Shown here: piece after piece, positions 41,769-50,715 of the stretch | Layout of the letters: the number at the start of each line of letters is the position of its first letter | How positions within the stretch are numbered: the first letter of the stretch is position 1 | From: PALSA-1196 sp036833805 | GTDB taxonomy: Bacteria > Pseudomonadota > Gammaproteobacteria > Steroidobacterales > Steroidobacteraceae | Assembly (NCBI GenBank): GCA_036833805.1 | Contig: DAITPA010000002.1 | Span: forward strand, 1-64,000 | Direction: 5' to 3' | Length of the DNA: 64,000 bases | The notes under the pieces: generated by a model | Seen by the model: only the letters and a program-made list of their open reading frames with translations | Database searches by the model: none | What the model was told of the DNA's origin: nothing | Program-made: the position numbers and the translations under genes

Positions 41769-42590
41769 TTAGGGTCGCAGACGCCGCTCGATGCCGGTAT
41801 TATTGAGAATGCGACTCGCGAGCTCCTCGATCGAGCACTCCGTGGTATCGAGTGACGGAATCGCGTAACGCGCAAACAGCGCCTCGGCCGCGCGAATCTC
41901 ATATTGGACTTGCTGCCGCGATGCATAGCGGCTCTCCGGCCGGCGCTCGCCGCGGATCTGCTGCAGACGCTCCGCCTTGATCGTCAGCGCATAGAGCTTC
42001 TGCCGGTAAGCATTGACGCGCGGCGGCAGCGTGCCCGCCTCCAAATCATCCTCCGTGAGCGGATAATTTGCCGTGTAAATGCCATATTGCAGGGCCATGT
42101 ACAGGCACGTCGGCGTCTTGCCCGAGCGCGACACTCCGAGCAATATCACATCTGCGCGCGCATAATCGGCGCCGTTGCCATCATCGTGCGTGAGCGCGAA
42201 GTTGGTGGCATTGATGCGCGTCGTGTAAGTTGCAAGGTCCGCCATGCCGTGGGCGCGGCCGGCGCGGTGTGTCGAGCGCGTGGCAAGTTCGTCCTCGAGG
42301 GGGCCAACGAAGGCTGCAAAGAAATCGAGGAACAGTGCGCGACTTCTGAGCACAATGTCGCGCAGATCATCCTGCACGAGCGTACTGAAGACGATGGGGC
42401 GCACGCCCTCCTCGTCCGCCGCGCGATTGATGCGGCGAACCGCTTCCTCTGCCTTGTCAACGCTCGACACAAATGGCAAAGTCACTGCCCGAAATTCTAG
42501 GCCCTCGAACTGCGTTAAGAGACTGTGGCCCATCGTCTCTGCGGTTACGCCCGTCTGGTCCGATACGAAAAACACCGTTCGGCGGCTCAT
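41769..42590 (-). CDS. ppsR: PEP synthase regulatory kinase/phosphorylase PpsR
   Basis: 273 residues, DUF299 family. The P-loop GVSRSGKTPT is visible at about 150-159. It reversibly phosphorylates and inactivates PEP synthase. ATG at 42590 with AGGA about ten bases upstream; a TTG three codons earlier is too close to that site. It is divergent from ppsA with a 53-base shared region. Confidence 0.95.
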   Translation of the reverse strand: MSRRTVFFVSDQTGVTAETMGHSLLTQFEGLEFRAVTLPFVSSVDKAEEAVRRINRAADEEGVRPIVFSTLVQDDLRDIVLRSRALFLDFFAAFVGPLEDELATRSTHRAGRAHGMADLATYTTRINATNFALTHDDGNGADYARADVILLGVSRSGKTPTCLYMALQYGIYTANYPLTEDDLEAGTLPPRVNAYRQKLYALTIKAERLQQIRGERRPESRYASRQQVQYEIRAAEALFARYAIPSLDTTECSIEELASRILNNTGIERRLRP

Positions 42591-42643
42591 GGTTTGCAAG
42601 TCCTAAAGATGGCGCGTGAAAGCGCGGTATTTGAGGAATTCAA

Positions 42644-45037
42644 TTGAACGCCTACGTCATTCCCTTCGAAGAGCTAACGATGCGCGACGTCGAGATCGTC
42701 GGCGGCAAGAACGCATCCCTCGGAGAGATGATAGGCCAACTGTCGACGCTCGGCGTGCACGTGCCGGGGGGCTTTGCAACCACCGCGCAGGCTTTTCGCG
42801 ATTTTCTTGTGCAGGGCGGACTTGCCGCGCGCATCACTAAAGAGCTCTCCCATCTTGACGTTGCGGACGTCACCAAGCTTGCCGCGACCGGCGTCGAAAT
42901 CAGAAACGCAATCATGGCAACGCCGTTCCCTGCCGCGCTCGAGAAGGCGGTGTTGGCCGCGTTTGAGCGCATGCGCGCTGGCGAGGAGATCGCGGTCGCG
43001 GTGCGCTCCTCCGCCACGGCCGAGGATCTGCCCGAGGCGTCGTTCGCCGGCCAGCAAGAGACATTCCTCAACGTGCGCGGCGGCGCTGACGTGCTCGCCA
43101 CAATGCACAAGGTGTTCGCCTCACTCTTCAATGATCGCGCCATCGCCTATCGGGTACACCAGGGCTTTGATCATGCGGCGGTCGCCCTCTCGGCCGGCGT
43201 ACAGCACATGGTGCGAAGCGACTTGGGCGCGGCCGGCGTCATGTTCACGCTCGATACGGATTCGGGCTTTCGCGACGCGGTCTTCATCACGGCATCTTAC
43301 GGCTTGGGCGAGACCGTCGTACAAGGCGCGGTGAATCCGGACGAGTTTTATGTTTACAAGCCGGCGCTGCGCGCCGGCAAACACGCCATCATCCGCAAGA
43401 ATCTCGGCGGCAAAGCTATCAAGATGATCTACGCGCCAAGCGGCGCGGAGCGAGTTGCAACTGTGAACGTGCCGGTTGCTGAGCGCGCGCGCTTCTCGCT
43501 CGCAGACGAGGACATCCTGACCCTGGCGCGTCAGGCGCTTGTCATCGAGGAGCACTACGGGCGCCCCATGGACATCGAATGGGGCAAGGATGGCGCGAGC
43601 GGCGAGATCTTCATTCTGCAGGCGCGCCCGGAAACCGTACAGAGCCGAAGCGGCCGCACGATTCAGCGCTTCTCGCTGAAACGCCGCTCGACGATTCTCG
43701 CCACCGGCCGCAGCATCGGCCAGAGAATCGGCGCTGGGCCTGCGCGCGTGGTGCGCAGCGCGGCTGAAATGGCGCGCGTGCAGACGGGCGATGTACTGGT
43801 GGCCGACATGACCGATCCTGATTGGGAGCCGGTCATGAAGAGGGCTTCTGCCATCGTCACCAATCGCGGCGGGCGCACTTGTCATGCCGCCATTATCGCG
43901 CGCGAGCTTGGGGTTGCGGCGGTGGTCGGCTGCGGGGATGCGACCGAGCGCGTTCGCGAGAGCCAGGAAGTCACTGTCTCCTGCGCCGAGGGCGAAACCG
44001 GCTACGTGTACGAGGGCCTCTTGGATTTCGAGCGCAAGCAGATCGAGCTTGACACGCTGCCAAAAATTCCCGTCAAGATCATGATGAACGTCGGCAATCC
44101 CGACCGCGCATTTGGCTTCGCGGGCATTCCGCACCGCGGCGTGGGACTTGCGCGCCTCGAATTCATCATCAACCGCATGATTGGCGTGCACCCGCGTGCA
44201 CTCCTTGAATTTGATCGCCTCGACGGCGAGCTGCAGGAACAGATCCGTGTGCAGATGGCGGGGTACTCAGACCCGGTCGGCTTTTACGTTGAGAAGCTTG
44301 CCGAGGGCATCGCGCAAATCGCCGCGGCGTTTGCTCCGCAGCCCGTGATCGTGCGCCTGTCGGATTTCAAATCCAACGAATACGCCAATCTCATCGGCGG
44401 GCGCGCCTATGAGCCGACCGAGGAGAACCCGATGCTGGGCTTTCGCGGCGCGGTGCGCTACGTGGATGAGGCCTTCAGACCCTGCTTCGAGCTTGAATGC
44501 CGCGCCCTGCTGCGCGTGCGTGAGGACATGGGACTCACGAACGTGCAGGTCATGGTGCCGTTCGTGCGCACAGTCAAGGAGGCGCGTCAGGTCACGCAGC
44601 TACTGGCGGCGAATGGCCTTGCCCGCGGCGTCAATAATCTGAAGATCATCATGATGTGCGAACTGCCGACGAATGCGCTGCTCGCCGATGAGTATCTGGA
44701 ATATTTCGACGGCATGTCGATCGGCTCGAACGACATGACGCAATTAACTCTCGGCCTTGATCGCGACTCCTCCATCCTCGCGAAGCTCTTCGACGAGCGG
44801 GACCCCGCGGTGAAGGCGCTGCTTAAGATGGCGATCGCCAGCTGCAAGCGCCTTGGCAAATACGTCGGCATCTGCGGCCAGGGCCCCTCCGACCATCCGG
44901 AGCTTGCCCGCTGGCTCGTCGAGCAGGGAATCGACAGTCTGTCCTTAAATCCGGACTCGGTGGTTGAAACCTGGATGTTCCTCGCAACGCCTGCGAACAC
45001 TGCGCCTCACACGCCGGATCAACCGCCGCCGCTGTAA
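42644..45037 (+). CDS. ppsA: Phosphoenolpyruvate synthase
   Basis: 797 residues: N-terminal ATP-grasp PPDK domain (GGKNASLGEMI and AVRSSATAEDLPEASFAGQQETFLNV), central swivelling domain with the phospho-His in GGRTCHAAIIARELG, and a C-terminal PEP/pyruvate barrel ending in GICGQGPSDHPELARWLVEQGIDS. It makes PEP from pyruvate and ATP in gluconeogenesis. The start is TTG at 42644 with GAGGA six bases upstream. The 3' end overlaps the convergent orn gene by 19 bases. Confidence 0.97.
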   Translation: MNAYVIPFEELTMRDVEIVGGKNASLGEMIGQLSTLGVHVPGGFATTAQAFRDFLVQGGLAARITKELSHLDVADVTKLAATGVEIRNAIMATPFPAALEKAVLAAFERMRAGEEIAVAVRSSATAEDLPEASFAGQQETFLNVRGGADVLATMHKVFASLFNDRAIAYRVHQGFDHAAVALSAGVQHMVRSDLGAAGVMFTLDTDSGFRDAVFITASYGLGETVVQGAVNPDEFYVYKPALRAGKHAIIRKNLGGKAIKMIYAPSGAERVATVNVPVAERARFSLADEDILTLARQALVIEEHYGRPMDIEWGKDGASGEIFILQARPETVQSRSGRTIQRFSLKRRSTILATGRSIGQRIGAGPARVVRSAAEMARVQTGDVLVADMTDPDWEPVMKRASAIVTNRGGRTCHAAIIARELGVAAVVGCGDATERVRESQEVTVSCAEGETGYVYEGLLDFERKQIELDTLPKIPVKIMMNVGNPDRAFGFAGIPHRGVGLARLEFIINRMIGVHPRALLEFDRLDGELQEQIRVQMAGYSDPVGFYVEKLAEGIAQIAAAFAPQPVIVRLSDFKSNEYANLIGGRAYEPTEENPMLGFRGAVRYVDEAFRPCFELECRALLRVREDMGLTNVQVMVPFVRTVKEARQVTQLLAANGLARGVNNLKIIMMCELPTNALLADEYLEYFDGMSIGSNDMTQLTLGLDRDSSILAKLFDERDPAVKALLKMAIASCKRLGKYVGICGQGPSDHPELARWLVEQGIDSLSLNPDSVVETWMFLATPANTAPHTPDQPPPL

Positions 45038-45579
45038 GCGGCAGCGAAGAGCTGCACGCGGTAGTATTTCAATTCGCGGATCGATTCGTGGATGTCCGCC
45101 TGGGCCAGGTGCGCCCCTGCCTTTACAAAACCCTCGGCGACGCCCGGCGCCCAGCGGCGCGCGAGCTCCTTCAAAGTGCTGACGTCAAGATTGCGATAGT
45201 GGAAGAAGCGCTCAAGGGCCGGCATCTGCCGCGCAAGAAAACGCCGATCCTGGCAGATGCTGTTGCCGCACATTGGGGATGCGCCCGGCAGCAGCCACGG
45301 CTCCAAAAACTCCAGCGTGCGCGCCTCGGCGACGGCTGCCGCTATTGAGCTTGCGCGCACGCGCGCGAGAAGCCCCGAGGAGCCGTGCTGCTTCTGGTTC
45401 CAGTCGTCCATGCCTGCGAGCACGCTGTCCGGCTGATAGAGCGCCACGACCGGCCCGTCGGCGAGAATATTCAATTCCTTATCCGTAACCGTGGTTGCGA
45501 TCTCAATGATGGAGTCGCTGTCGGTGTTAAGACCTGTCATCTCAAGGTCGATCCAGATCAAGTTGTCGCTCTTTGACAT
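45019..45579 (-). CDS. orn: Oligoribonuclease
   Basis: 186 residues. DEDD-type exonuclease: LIWIDLEMTGL at the N terminus (Asp, Glu), then CGNSICQDRRFL and YYRVQLF. It degrades di- to pentanucleotides including pGpG from c-di-GMP turnover. The convergent overlap with ppsA is real coding on both strands. Confidence 0.95.
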   Translation of the reverse strand: MSKSDNLIWIDLEMTGLNTDSDSIIEIATTVTDKELNILADGPVVALYQPDSVLAGMDDWNQKQHGSSGLLARVRASSIAAAVAEARTLEFLEPWLLPGASPMCGNSICQDRRFLARQMPALERFFHYRNLDVSTLKELARRWAPGVAEGFVKAGAHLAQADIHESIRELKYYRVQLFAAAYSGGG

Positions 45580-45591
45580 GCGCGCGTTCCG

Positions 45592-46191
45592 TCAGCTCAA
45601 TGCACGCCGCCCGGAGAGCGCGTGCGCCAGAGTCCCGCCGTCGACGTATTCAAGCTCGCCGCCCATGGGCACGCCGTGCGCGATACGGCTCGCGCGCACA
45701 CCAAGCCCGCTTGCAACCTCGCTTAGGAAATGCGCCGTCGCCTCGCCTTCGACCGTCGGATTGGTCGCAAGGATGAGCTCGCGCACCACGCCCTCGGCAA
45801 GAATGGCCATCAGTTCACGCACACCGAGCTCATCCGGCCCGATGCGATCAAGCGGCGACAGATGTCCCATCAGCACGAAATAGCGGCCGCGGAAGCTGCC
45901 CGACTGCTCAATCGCGACCACGTCCGACGGCGACTCGACGACGCACAGGAGAGTTACGTCGCGCTCGGCTGAGGAGCAGATCGCGCAGTGCTCATCCTCC
46001 GTCAACATGCGGCAGCGCCCGCAGCGCACGACTGTTTCGAGGGCATCCGTCAGGGCGGCCGCCAATGCAGCAGCGCCGCTGCGGCCATCCTGCAGGAGAT
46101 AGAAGGCCATGCGCTGCGCGGTCTTGGGTCCCACACCCGGCAGCGCACGCAGCGAGTCAATGAGCCGGGTCAGCTTCGGCGAGTGCTTCAT
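45592..46191 (-). CDS. recR: Recombination protein RecR
   Basis: 199 residues: helix-hairpin-helix LPGVGPKTAQRMAFYLL, the four-Cys zinc finger CGRCRMLTEDEHCAIC and a Toprim domain (LLCVVESPSDVVAIE, then ILATNPTVEGEATA). It loads RecA with RecO/RecF. It is in the dnaX-ybaB-recR operon, one base after the ybaB stop. Confidence 0.96.
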   Translation of the reverse strand: MKHSPKLTRLIDSLRALPGVGPKTAQRMAFYLLQDGRSGAAALAAALTDALETVVRCGRCRMLTEDEHCAICSSAERDVTLLCVVESPSDVVAIEQSGSFRGRYFVLMGHLSPLDRIGPDELGVRELMAILAEGVVRELILATNPTVEGEATAHFLSEVASGLGVRASRIAHGVPMGGELEYVDGGTLAHALSGRRALS

Positions 46192-46192
46192 G

Positions 46193-46516
46193 TCAAAAAG
46201 GCAGCTTCATCCCCGGCGGCAGCTGCATGCCCGCCATGGCGCCGGCCATCTTCTCCTGCGTAGCGGTTTCCACCCGATGCACGGCATCGTTGACGGCGGC
46301 GGCAATGAGATCTTCGAGCAGCTCACGGTCATCGCTGGCGATCGCGGGCTCAATCTGCACGCGCTTGACTTCATGGCGTCCGCTCATCGTGACTTTCACC
46401 ATGCCGCCGCCCGCCTCGCCCGTGACCTCGATGCTTGCGACCTGTGCCTGCGCCTTCTCGACGTTCTCCTTGATCTGCTGTGCCTGCTTGATGAAATTGC
46501 CCATATTGCCCTTCAT
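46193..46516 (-). CDS. ybaB: YbaB/EbfC nucleoid-associated protein
   Basis: 107 residues. The family pattern MGNFIKQAQQIKENVEKAQ and EVTGEAGGGMVKVTMSGRHEVKRVQI is clear. It forms DNA-binding dimers. ATG at 46516 with GAGGAG nine bases upstream; a longer frame overlaps dnaX and is not coding. Confidence 0.94.
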   Translation of the reverse strand: MKGNMGNFIKQAQQIKENVEKAQAQVASIEVTGEAGGGMVKVTMSGRHEVKRVQIEPAIASDDRELLEDLIAAAVNDAVHRVETATQEKMAGAMAGMQLPPGMKLPF

Positions 46517-46535
46517 GTACGCACGCTCCTCATTG

Positions 46536-48131
46536 TCATTTGATGGGACGAACCGAATCCGGCAACAGCGTCGCACCAAAGCGTTCGCGCAGCGCTTGCA
46601 CTCCCGGATCGCTCTCGAGCGCCTGGCGCGCCGCATCGAGCTGCGCCAGCGATGCGCGCTCATCCTCGCGTACCGGCGATACCGCATCGCTTGCGAGCGA
46701 CTCGAACTCAAGACGCAGCGGCTCGCCAAAATGGCGTGACAGCGCCTGCGTGAGCTTTTCGACCTGCACTGGGGTGCGCACGAAGGGCCGCTCCGGATCA
46801 AGCGCCAGACGCACGACGCCCGCCTGCCGGCCGAGCAGCACGCAGTGGCTCGCCAGCTGGCGCGCCGCGCCCGATAGATCGAGCTCATTCACGATTGCGT
46901 TCCAGGAGGACCCCGCCGCGCTCGCCGGCGGAGGATTTTCGCGTGCGCGCTCCGCTGCGATCGCGCGCGGTGCGGTGCGTTGATTCGCGGCGGCGGGCGC
47001 CGCCGGCTGCTGCTCGCTCTTGGCTTCGCGGGCCTCGCCTTGCTCCGCCACCGGCCTAAACGCCAACATGCGCAGGAGCGTCATTTCAAAACCGGTGCGC
47101 GGATCGGGCGCCAGCGCAAGATCACGCCGCCCGAGAATCGCGGTCTGGTAGAAGAGCTGCACATCCTCGCGCGACATGCTCTGCGCCAAGCGCAGCAGGA
47201 GCTCCGGTGCAAAGAGCTCATCGCCTGCAAAGTCGGCGATCGACTGCTTCAAGGCAATGCGCGCCAACAGCGCCGCGAGCTCATCGAGCACCTGCGCATA
47301 GTCGGGCGCCCACTCGTCAAGGGCGCGCGCCGCATGCATGAGCGCGGCAGCATCAAGGGACGCCAAATGCTCGGCGAGCCGCACCACATGATCACGCGCG
47401 ATCGTCCCCAGCATGGCGCGCGCCTCGACCTCGCCGACCCGTCCGCCGCCGAAGGCGATGAGCTGATCGAGGAGTGACAGTCCGTCGCGCACGCTGCCAT
47501 CGGCGGCCTGCGCGACAAGGCGCACTCCGGCAGGCTCAAACTCGATGCCTTCGGCTTCGAGAATGTGACGGATGCGCTGCGCGATCAATGACACCGGCAA
47601 GCGCTTCAGATTGAACTGCAGGCAGCGCGACAGTACGGTGACCGGCAGCTTCTGCGGATCGGTCGTGGCGAGCAGAAATTTCACATGCGGCGGCGGTTCC
47701 TCCAGGGTCTTGAGGAGCGCGTTGAACGAGTGTGGTGAGAGCATGTGCACCTCGTCGATGAGATACACCTTGTAGCGCCCGCGGGTCGGCGCGTACTGCA
47801 CGTTGTCTAAGAGCTCGCGGGTGTCATCAACTTTGGTGCGCGAGGCCGCGTCGACCTCGAGGAGATCAACAAAACGCCCAGCGTCAATCTCGCGGCAGGC
47901 CGCGCACTCTCCGCAGGGCTCGGCAGTCACGCCCGTCTCGCAGTTCAGACACTTCGCAAGAATCCGTGCGATGGTCGTCTTGCCGACGCCACGCGTGCCA
48001 GTAAACAAAAACGCGTGATGCACGCGGCCGCTCGTCAACGAGTTGATGAGCGCGCGCAACACGTGCTCCTGCCCCACGAGTTCGGAGAATCGTTTCGGGC
48101 GCCATTTGCGCGCCAATGCCATATAGCTCAT
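46536..48131 (-). CDS. dnaX: DNA polymerase III subunit gamma/tau
   Basis: 531 residues. RKWRPKRFSELVGQ at the N terminus, Walker A TGTRGVGKTT, the zinc-binding set CLNC...CGECAAC, Walker B VYLIDEVHMLS and SRC sensor. Domain III and a Pro/Ala-rich linker (about 375-410) lead to a short tau-type C terminus. No obvious slippery A-run for a gamma frameshift was noticed. It follows the 4.5S RNA gene by 92 bases. Confidence 0.96.
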   Translation of the reverse strand: MSYMALARKWRPKRFSELVGQEHVLRALINSLTSGRVHHAFLFTGTRGVGKTTIARILAKCLNCETGVTAEPCGECAACREIDAGRFVDLLEVDAASRTKVDDTRELLDNVQYAPTRGRYKVYLIDEVHMLSPHSFNALLKTLEEPPPHVKFLLATTDPQKLPVTVLSRCLQFNLKRLPVSLIAQRIRHILEAEGIEFEPAGVRLVAQAADGSVRDGLSLLDQLIAFGGGRVGEVEARAMLGTIARDHVVRLAEHLASLDAAALMHAARALDEWAPDYAQVLDELAALLARIALKQSIADFAGDELFAPELLLRLAQSMSREDVQLFYQTAILGRRDLALAPDPRTGFEMTLLRMLAFRPVAEQGEAREAKSEQQPAAPAAANQRTAPRAIAAERARENPPPASAAGSSWNAIVNELDLSGAARQLASHCVLLGRQAGVVRLALDPERPFVRTPVQVEKLTQALSRHFGEPLRLEFESLASDAVSPVREDERASLAQLDAARQALESDPGVQALRERFGATLLPDSVRPIK

Positions 48132-48223
48132 TCGTCCGGTCGACGCTCTGCGCCGCTACTCCTTGCATGGGTTCGCGCCGACGCGAACCTTTGTGAAATA
48201 TCGCCCGCCGCGCCTTTAAGGGA

Positions 48224-48336
48224 GGCGGCCCGCACCAGCCGTGCCTCCGGCACCCGACATCGCCGCTGCCGCTGCTCCCTTCCGGGCCTGACGGGGTTCA
48301 CGACTAGTCGTCGCGGAGAGACCGATGCGAGCCACC
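48224..48336 (-). ncRNA. ffs: 4.5S signal recognition particle RNA
   Basis: 113 nt. The apical Ffh-binding region is seen on the minus strand as GTCAG, GCCC, the GGAA tetraloop, GGGAGCAG, like the E. coli core. The ends GGTGGCTCGCATCGG and the 3' GCTGGTGCGGGCCGCC pair over 15 positions with a few G-U pairs. Length and position just upstream of dnaX match other gammaproteobacteria. Exact ends are inferred from the pairing. Confidence 0.88.
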
Positions 48337-48880
48337 ATCGAACGACTGACGCTTCCCCCGTCAGCGCCGGAGCGGCCTGACATGGCGCAGAGAGTGGGAC
48401 TGGGATTCGGACTCAGAGGAGTGACTTCCAGAATCAGTAAGTACTGAAGAATCGCGACCCGCCGCCCCTGCAAAGCCTCGCTGCCCCGTATTTGGCAGTA
48501 GATTCTCCAGCAGTCAATCTACTGCAGCATCACCACTTGGAATGCTATCACACAGTGGCTCGCACCCCGGGATGAGCAACGAAATCACGGGGCGGCGCCA
48601 TTATTATGCATTCGCGCCAGGAGAGCTTCGCCTCTGCATAGCCCAGGCCACTTGCGGATTCATCCGCCAGCGCAGCGATGCATGCGGGACGCCGATCTGG
48701 ATTGGCGCGAGCGAAACCTTTGCGCCGCAACCGATACGGCTCTGCGCCCGGAGGCGCGCGCGATCGCTGACGGCTTTCGTCCCCACCTGCACTTCTAGCT
48801 GCGCCAATTCTTCTGCAATCGGCGCGCTCCACGCATTCTCGTGCGGCACGCATAAGCAAAAGACTATAATCATCAATTCT
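48337..48880. other. Intergenic region between ffs and the ArsR gene
   Basis: About 540 bases without a credible gene; a long minus-strand frame through it is the shadow of the regulator. It holds a perfect 10-bp inverted repeat (GCAGTAGATT and AATCTACTGC, 11-base loop) at 48495-48525, and a TATAAT at 48865-48870 that could serve as an upstream -10 for the regulator. Confidence 0.5.
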
Positions 48881-48881
48881 G

Positions 48882-48910
48882 TTGACTATCAACATATATG
48901 TTGATATTAA
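48882..48910 (+). promoter_or_regulatory. Promoter of the ArsR-DUF899 operon
   Basis: TTGACT (48882-48887), exactly 17 bases, TATTAA (48905-48910). The predicted start of transcription falls at about 48917, which is the A of the regulator's ATG, so the message would be leaderless. Confidence 0.55.
48887..48906. promoter_or_regulatory. 20-bp palindromic operator
   Basis: TATCAACATATATGTTGATA is a perfect palindrome that fills the spacer between the -35 and -10 elements. ArsR-family dimers bind such imperfect or perfect dyads, so this is the likely autorepression site. Confidence 0.7.
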
Positions 48911-48916
48911 TTGGTA

Positions 48917-49369
48917 ATGGTGAATCATGCTTCCGCGCTTCGGATCGTCCCTGCGCCGAGCGCTGCGACCGGCGGGGAGACGGGCAGCGCTGAAGATGCG
49001 CGGCTTGACCTGGTATTCCAGGCGCTGAGTGATCCCATCCGGCGTCAGATCCTTGAGCGACTCGACCGGCAGGCGCTGCTCGTCTCCGAGCTCGCAACCC
49101 CCTTCGCTATCTCGCTCCAGGGCGTCTCGCGTCATATCCAGGTCCTGGTACGTGCCGGGCTCGTGCAGCAGGAGCGCAGTGGCCGTATCAGCCGTTGCAG
49201 CCTCGATGTGGGCCCGCTCCTCGCTGCTGCCGTATGGCTGAATCGCTATACGAAATACTGGCAGCAACAGTTCGACGTGCTGGCGGCGACTCTTGTGCAG
49301 ATCGATGCGCGGCGCGCAACACAGATTGCACTCGCAAAAAAGCGCGCACGCTCTACGCGGCGCAAGTGA
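48917..49369 (+). CDS. ArsR-family winged-helix transcriptional regulator
   Basis: 150 residues. LDLVFQALSDPIRRQILERL and ELATPFAISLQGVSRHIQVLVRAGLVQQERSGR show the winged-helix DNA-binding domain; the C terminus (about 95-150) is a short helix and a Lys/Arg-rich end. No metal-binding Cys pair is seen, so it is unlikely to sense arsenite; such regulators often sit beside SRPBCC or DUF899 genes. ATG at 48917 has no Shine-Dalgarno site, in line with a leaderless start. Confidence 0.85.
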   Translation: MVNHASALRIVPAPSAATGGETGSAEDARLDLVFQALSDPIRRQILERLDRQALLVSELATPFAISLQGVSRHIQVLVRAGLVQQERSGRISRCSLDVGPLLAAAVWLNRYTKYWQQQFDVLAATLVQIDARRATQIALAKKRARSTRRK

Positions 49370-49392
49370 AAAGCACACAAAGGAAACTCCTC

Positions 49393-50100
49393 ATGGCCGA
49401 CCACCCGATCGTATCGCGCGAGCAATGGGTTAGCGCTCGCCGCCTTTTGCTCACGAAGGAGAAGGAATTCCTGCGGCTGCGCGATCACTTAAGCAGCGAG
49501 CGGCGCGCGCTGCCGTGGGAGCGCGTCGACAAGCAATATGTTTTCGAAGGCTCCGCGGGCGCGGAGACCCTCGCGGACCTGTTCGCCGGGCGCGGCCAGC
49601 TCATCGTCTACCACTTCATGTTCGCTCCGGAATGGGAAGCAGGCTGCAGAGGCTGCTCCTTCTGGGCGGACAACTACAATGGCATCATTGCGCATCTCAA
49701 CGAGCGCGACGTGTCTCTGGCAGCCGTGTCGCGCGCTCCGCTTGTGAAGCTGCAGGCCTTCGCGGCACGCATGGGCTGGAACTTCAAGTGGCTGTGCGCT
49801 GCGAACTCGGATTTCAACTACGACTATCAGGTGTCGTTCAAACCAGAGGACGTGGCGCATGGCACCGCCGTATACAACTACGCACGCTACCAAGAATCGA
49901 TGACCGACATGCCCGGCTTCAGCGTGTTTTTCAAGGATGAAGCCGGCGGCATTTTCCATACGTACTCGACCTACGCGCGCGGCCTCGACCCGATGAATGT
50001 GGCATACCAGCTGCTCGATCTCGTTCCGAAAGGCCGCGATGAAGCGGGTCTGCCGCACCCGATGTCGTGGGTCAAGCTGCGCGATCTGTACGGCACGTGA
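49393..50100 (+). CDS. DUF899 thioredoxin-like protein (first copy)
   Basis: 235 residues. Family segments: MFAPEWEAGCRGCSFWADNYNG with a CxxC pair, VSRAPLVKLQAFAARMGWNFKW and GFSVFFKDEAGGIFHTYSTYARG. DUF899 proteins have a thioredoxin-like fold; a redox role is inferred, substrate unknown. AAAGGA stands nine bases before the ATG. It follows the regulator by 23 bases. Confidence 0.88.
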   Translation: MADHPIVSREQWVSARRLLLTKEKEFLRLRDHLSSERRALPWERVDKQYVFEGSAGAETLADLFAGRGQLIVYHFMFAPEWEAGCRGCSFWADNYNGIIAHLNERDVSLAAVSRAPLVKLQAFAARMGWNFKWLCAANSDFNYDYQVSFKPEDVAHGTAVYNYARYQESMTDMPGFSVFFKDEAGGIFHTYSTYARGLDPMNVAYQLLDLVPKGRDEAGLPHPMSWVKLRDLYGT

Positions 50101-50127
50101 TGAGTCTGAGCCCTCGAGGATGCCACA

Positions 50128-50715
50128 ATGAAATACACCGCCGGTTCGGAAATGATGGACGCTTACCGTCGTCAGATCGCCGACCTGCGCCAGAAGATGC
50201 GCGCCACCCAAGCCGAGATCGAGCCGCAGGAAGTCAATGACTATGAATTCAAGACGCCGCAAGGAACGGTGCGGTTGTCAGAACTCTTCGGTGACCACGG
50301 GGATCTCATGGTCGTTCATAACATGGGCACGTCTTGTCCGGGCTGCACGCTCTGGGCCGATGGCTATAACGGCCTGCACCACCACGTGATCACGCGCACG
50401 GCGTTTGTGGTATCGAGCCCGGATACTCCCGCCGTCCAGCAGAAATTTGCCGACAGCCGTGGCTGGAGATTCCGCATGGTGAGCCACGTGGGATCCAGTT
50501 TCGCGGCGGATATGGGCTATCGCTCGGACCAGGGCGGCTGGCGACCGGGCATCTCCGTCTTCAGGCGCTCGGGAGCGAAGATTCTGCGCGTGTCTGACGC
50601 GCGATGGAGCCCCGGCGATGACTTCTGTACTCTTTGGCATTTCTTCGATCTTCTGCCCGAGGGCGCCGCGGGCTGGTCGCCGAAACTGAGCTATCCGAAA
50701 AAAGGCGGTTTTTGA
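50128..50715 (+). CDS. DUF899 thioredoxin-like protein (second copy)
   Basis: 195 residues, a diverged paralogue of the preceding gene: LMVVHNMGTSCPGCTLWADGYNGLHHHV keeps the CxxC region, and the downstream part is shorter. A helical N terminus (about 8-32) precedes the fold. Twenty-seven bases after the first copy, same operon. Confidence 0.85.
   Translation: MKYTAGSEMMDAYRRQIADLRQKMRATQAEIEPQEVNDYEFKTPQGTVRLSELFGDHGDLMVVHNMGTSCPGCTLWADGYNGLHHHVITRTAFVVSSPDTPAVQQKFADSRGWRFRMVSHVGSSFAADMGYRSDQGGWRPGISVFRRSGAKILRVSDARWSPGDDFCTLWHFFDLLPEGAAGWSPKLSYPKKGGF

Noticed and set aside
48548..49378. A 276-codon minus-strand frame over the ArsR gene
   Set aside because: It crosses the palindromic operator and the intact winged-helix gene, and has no family features.
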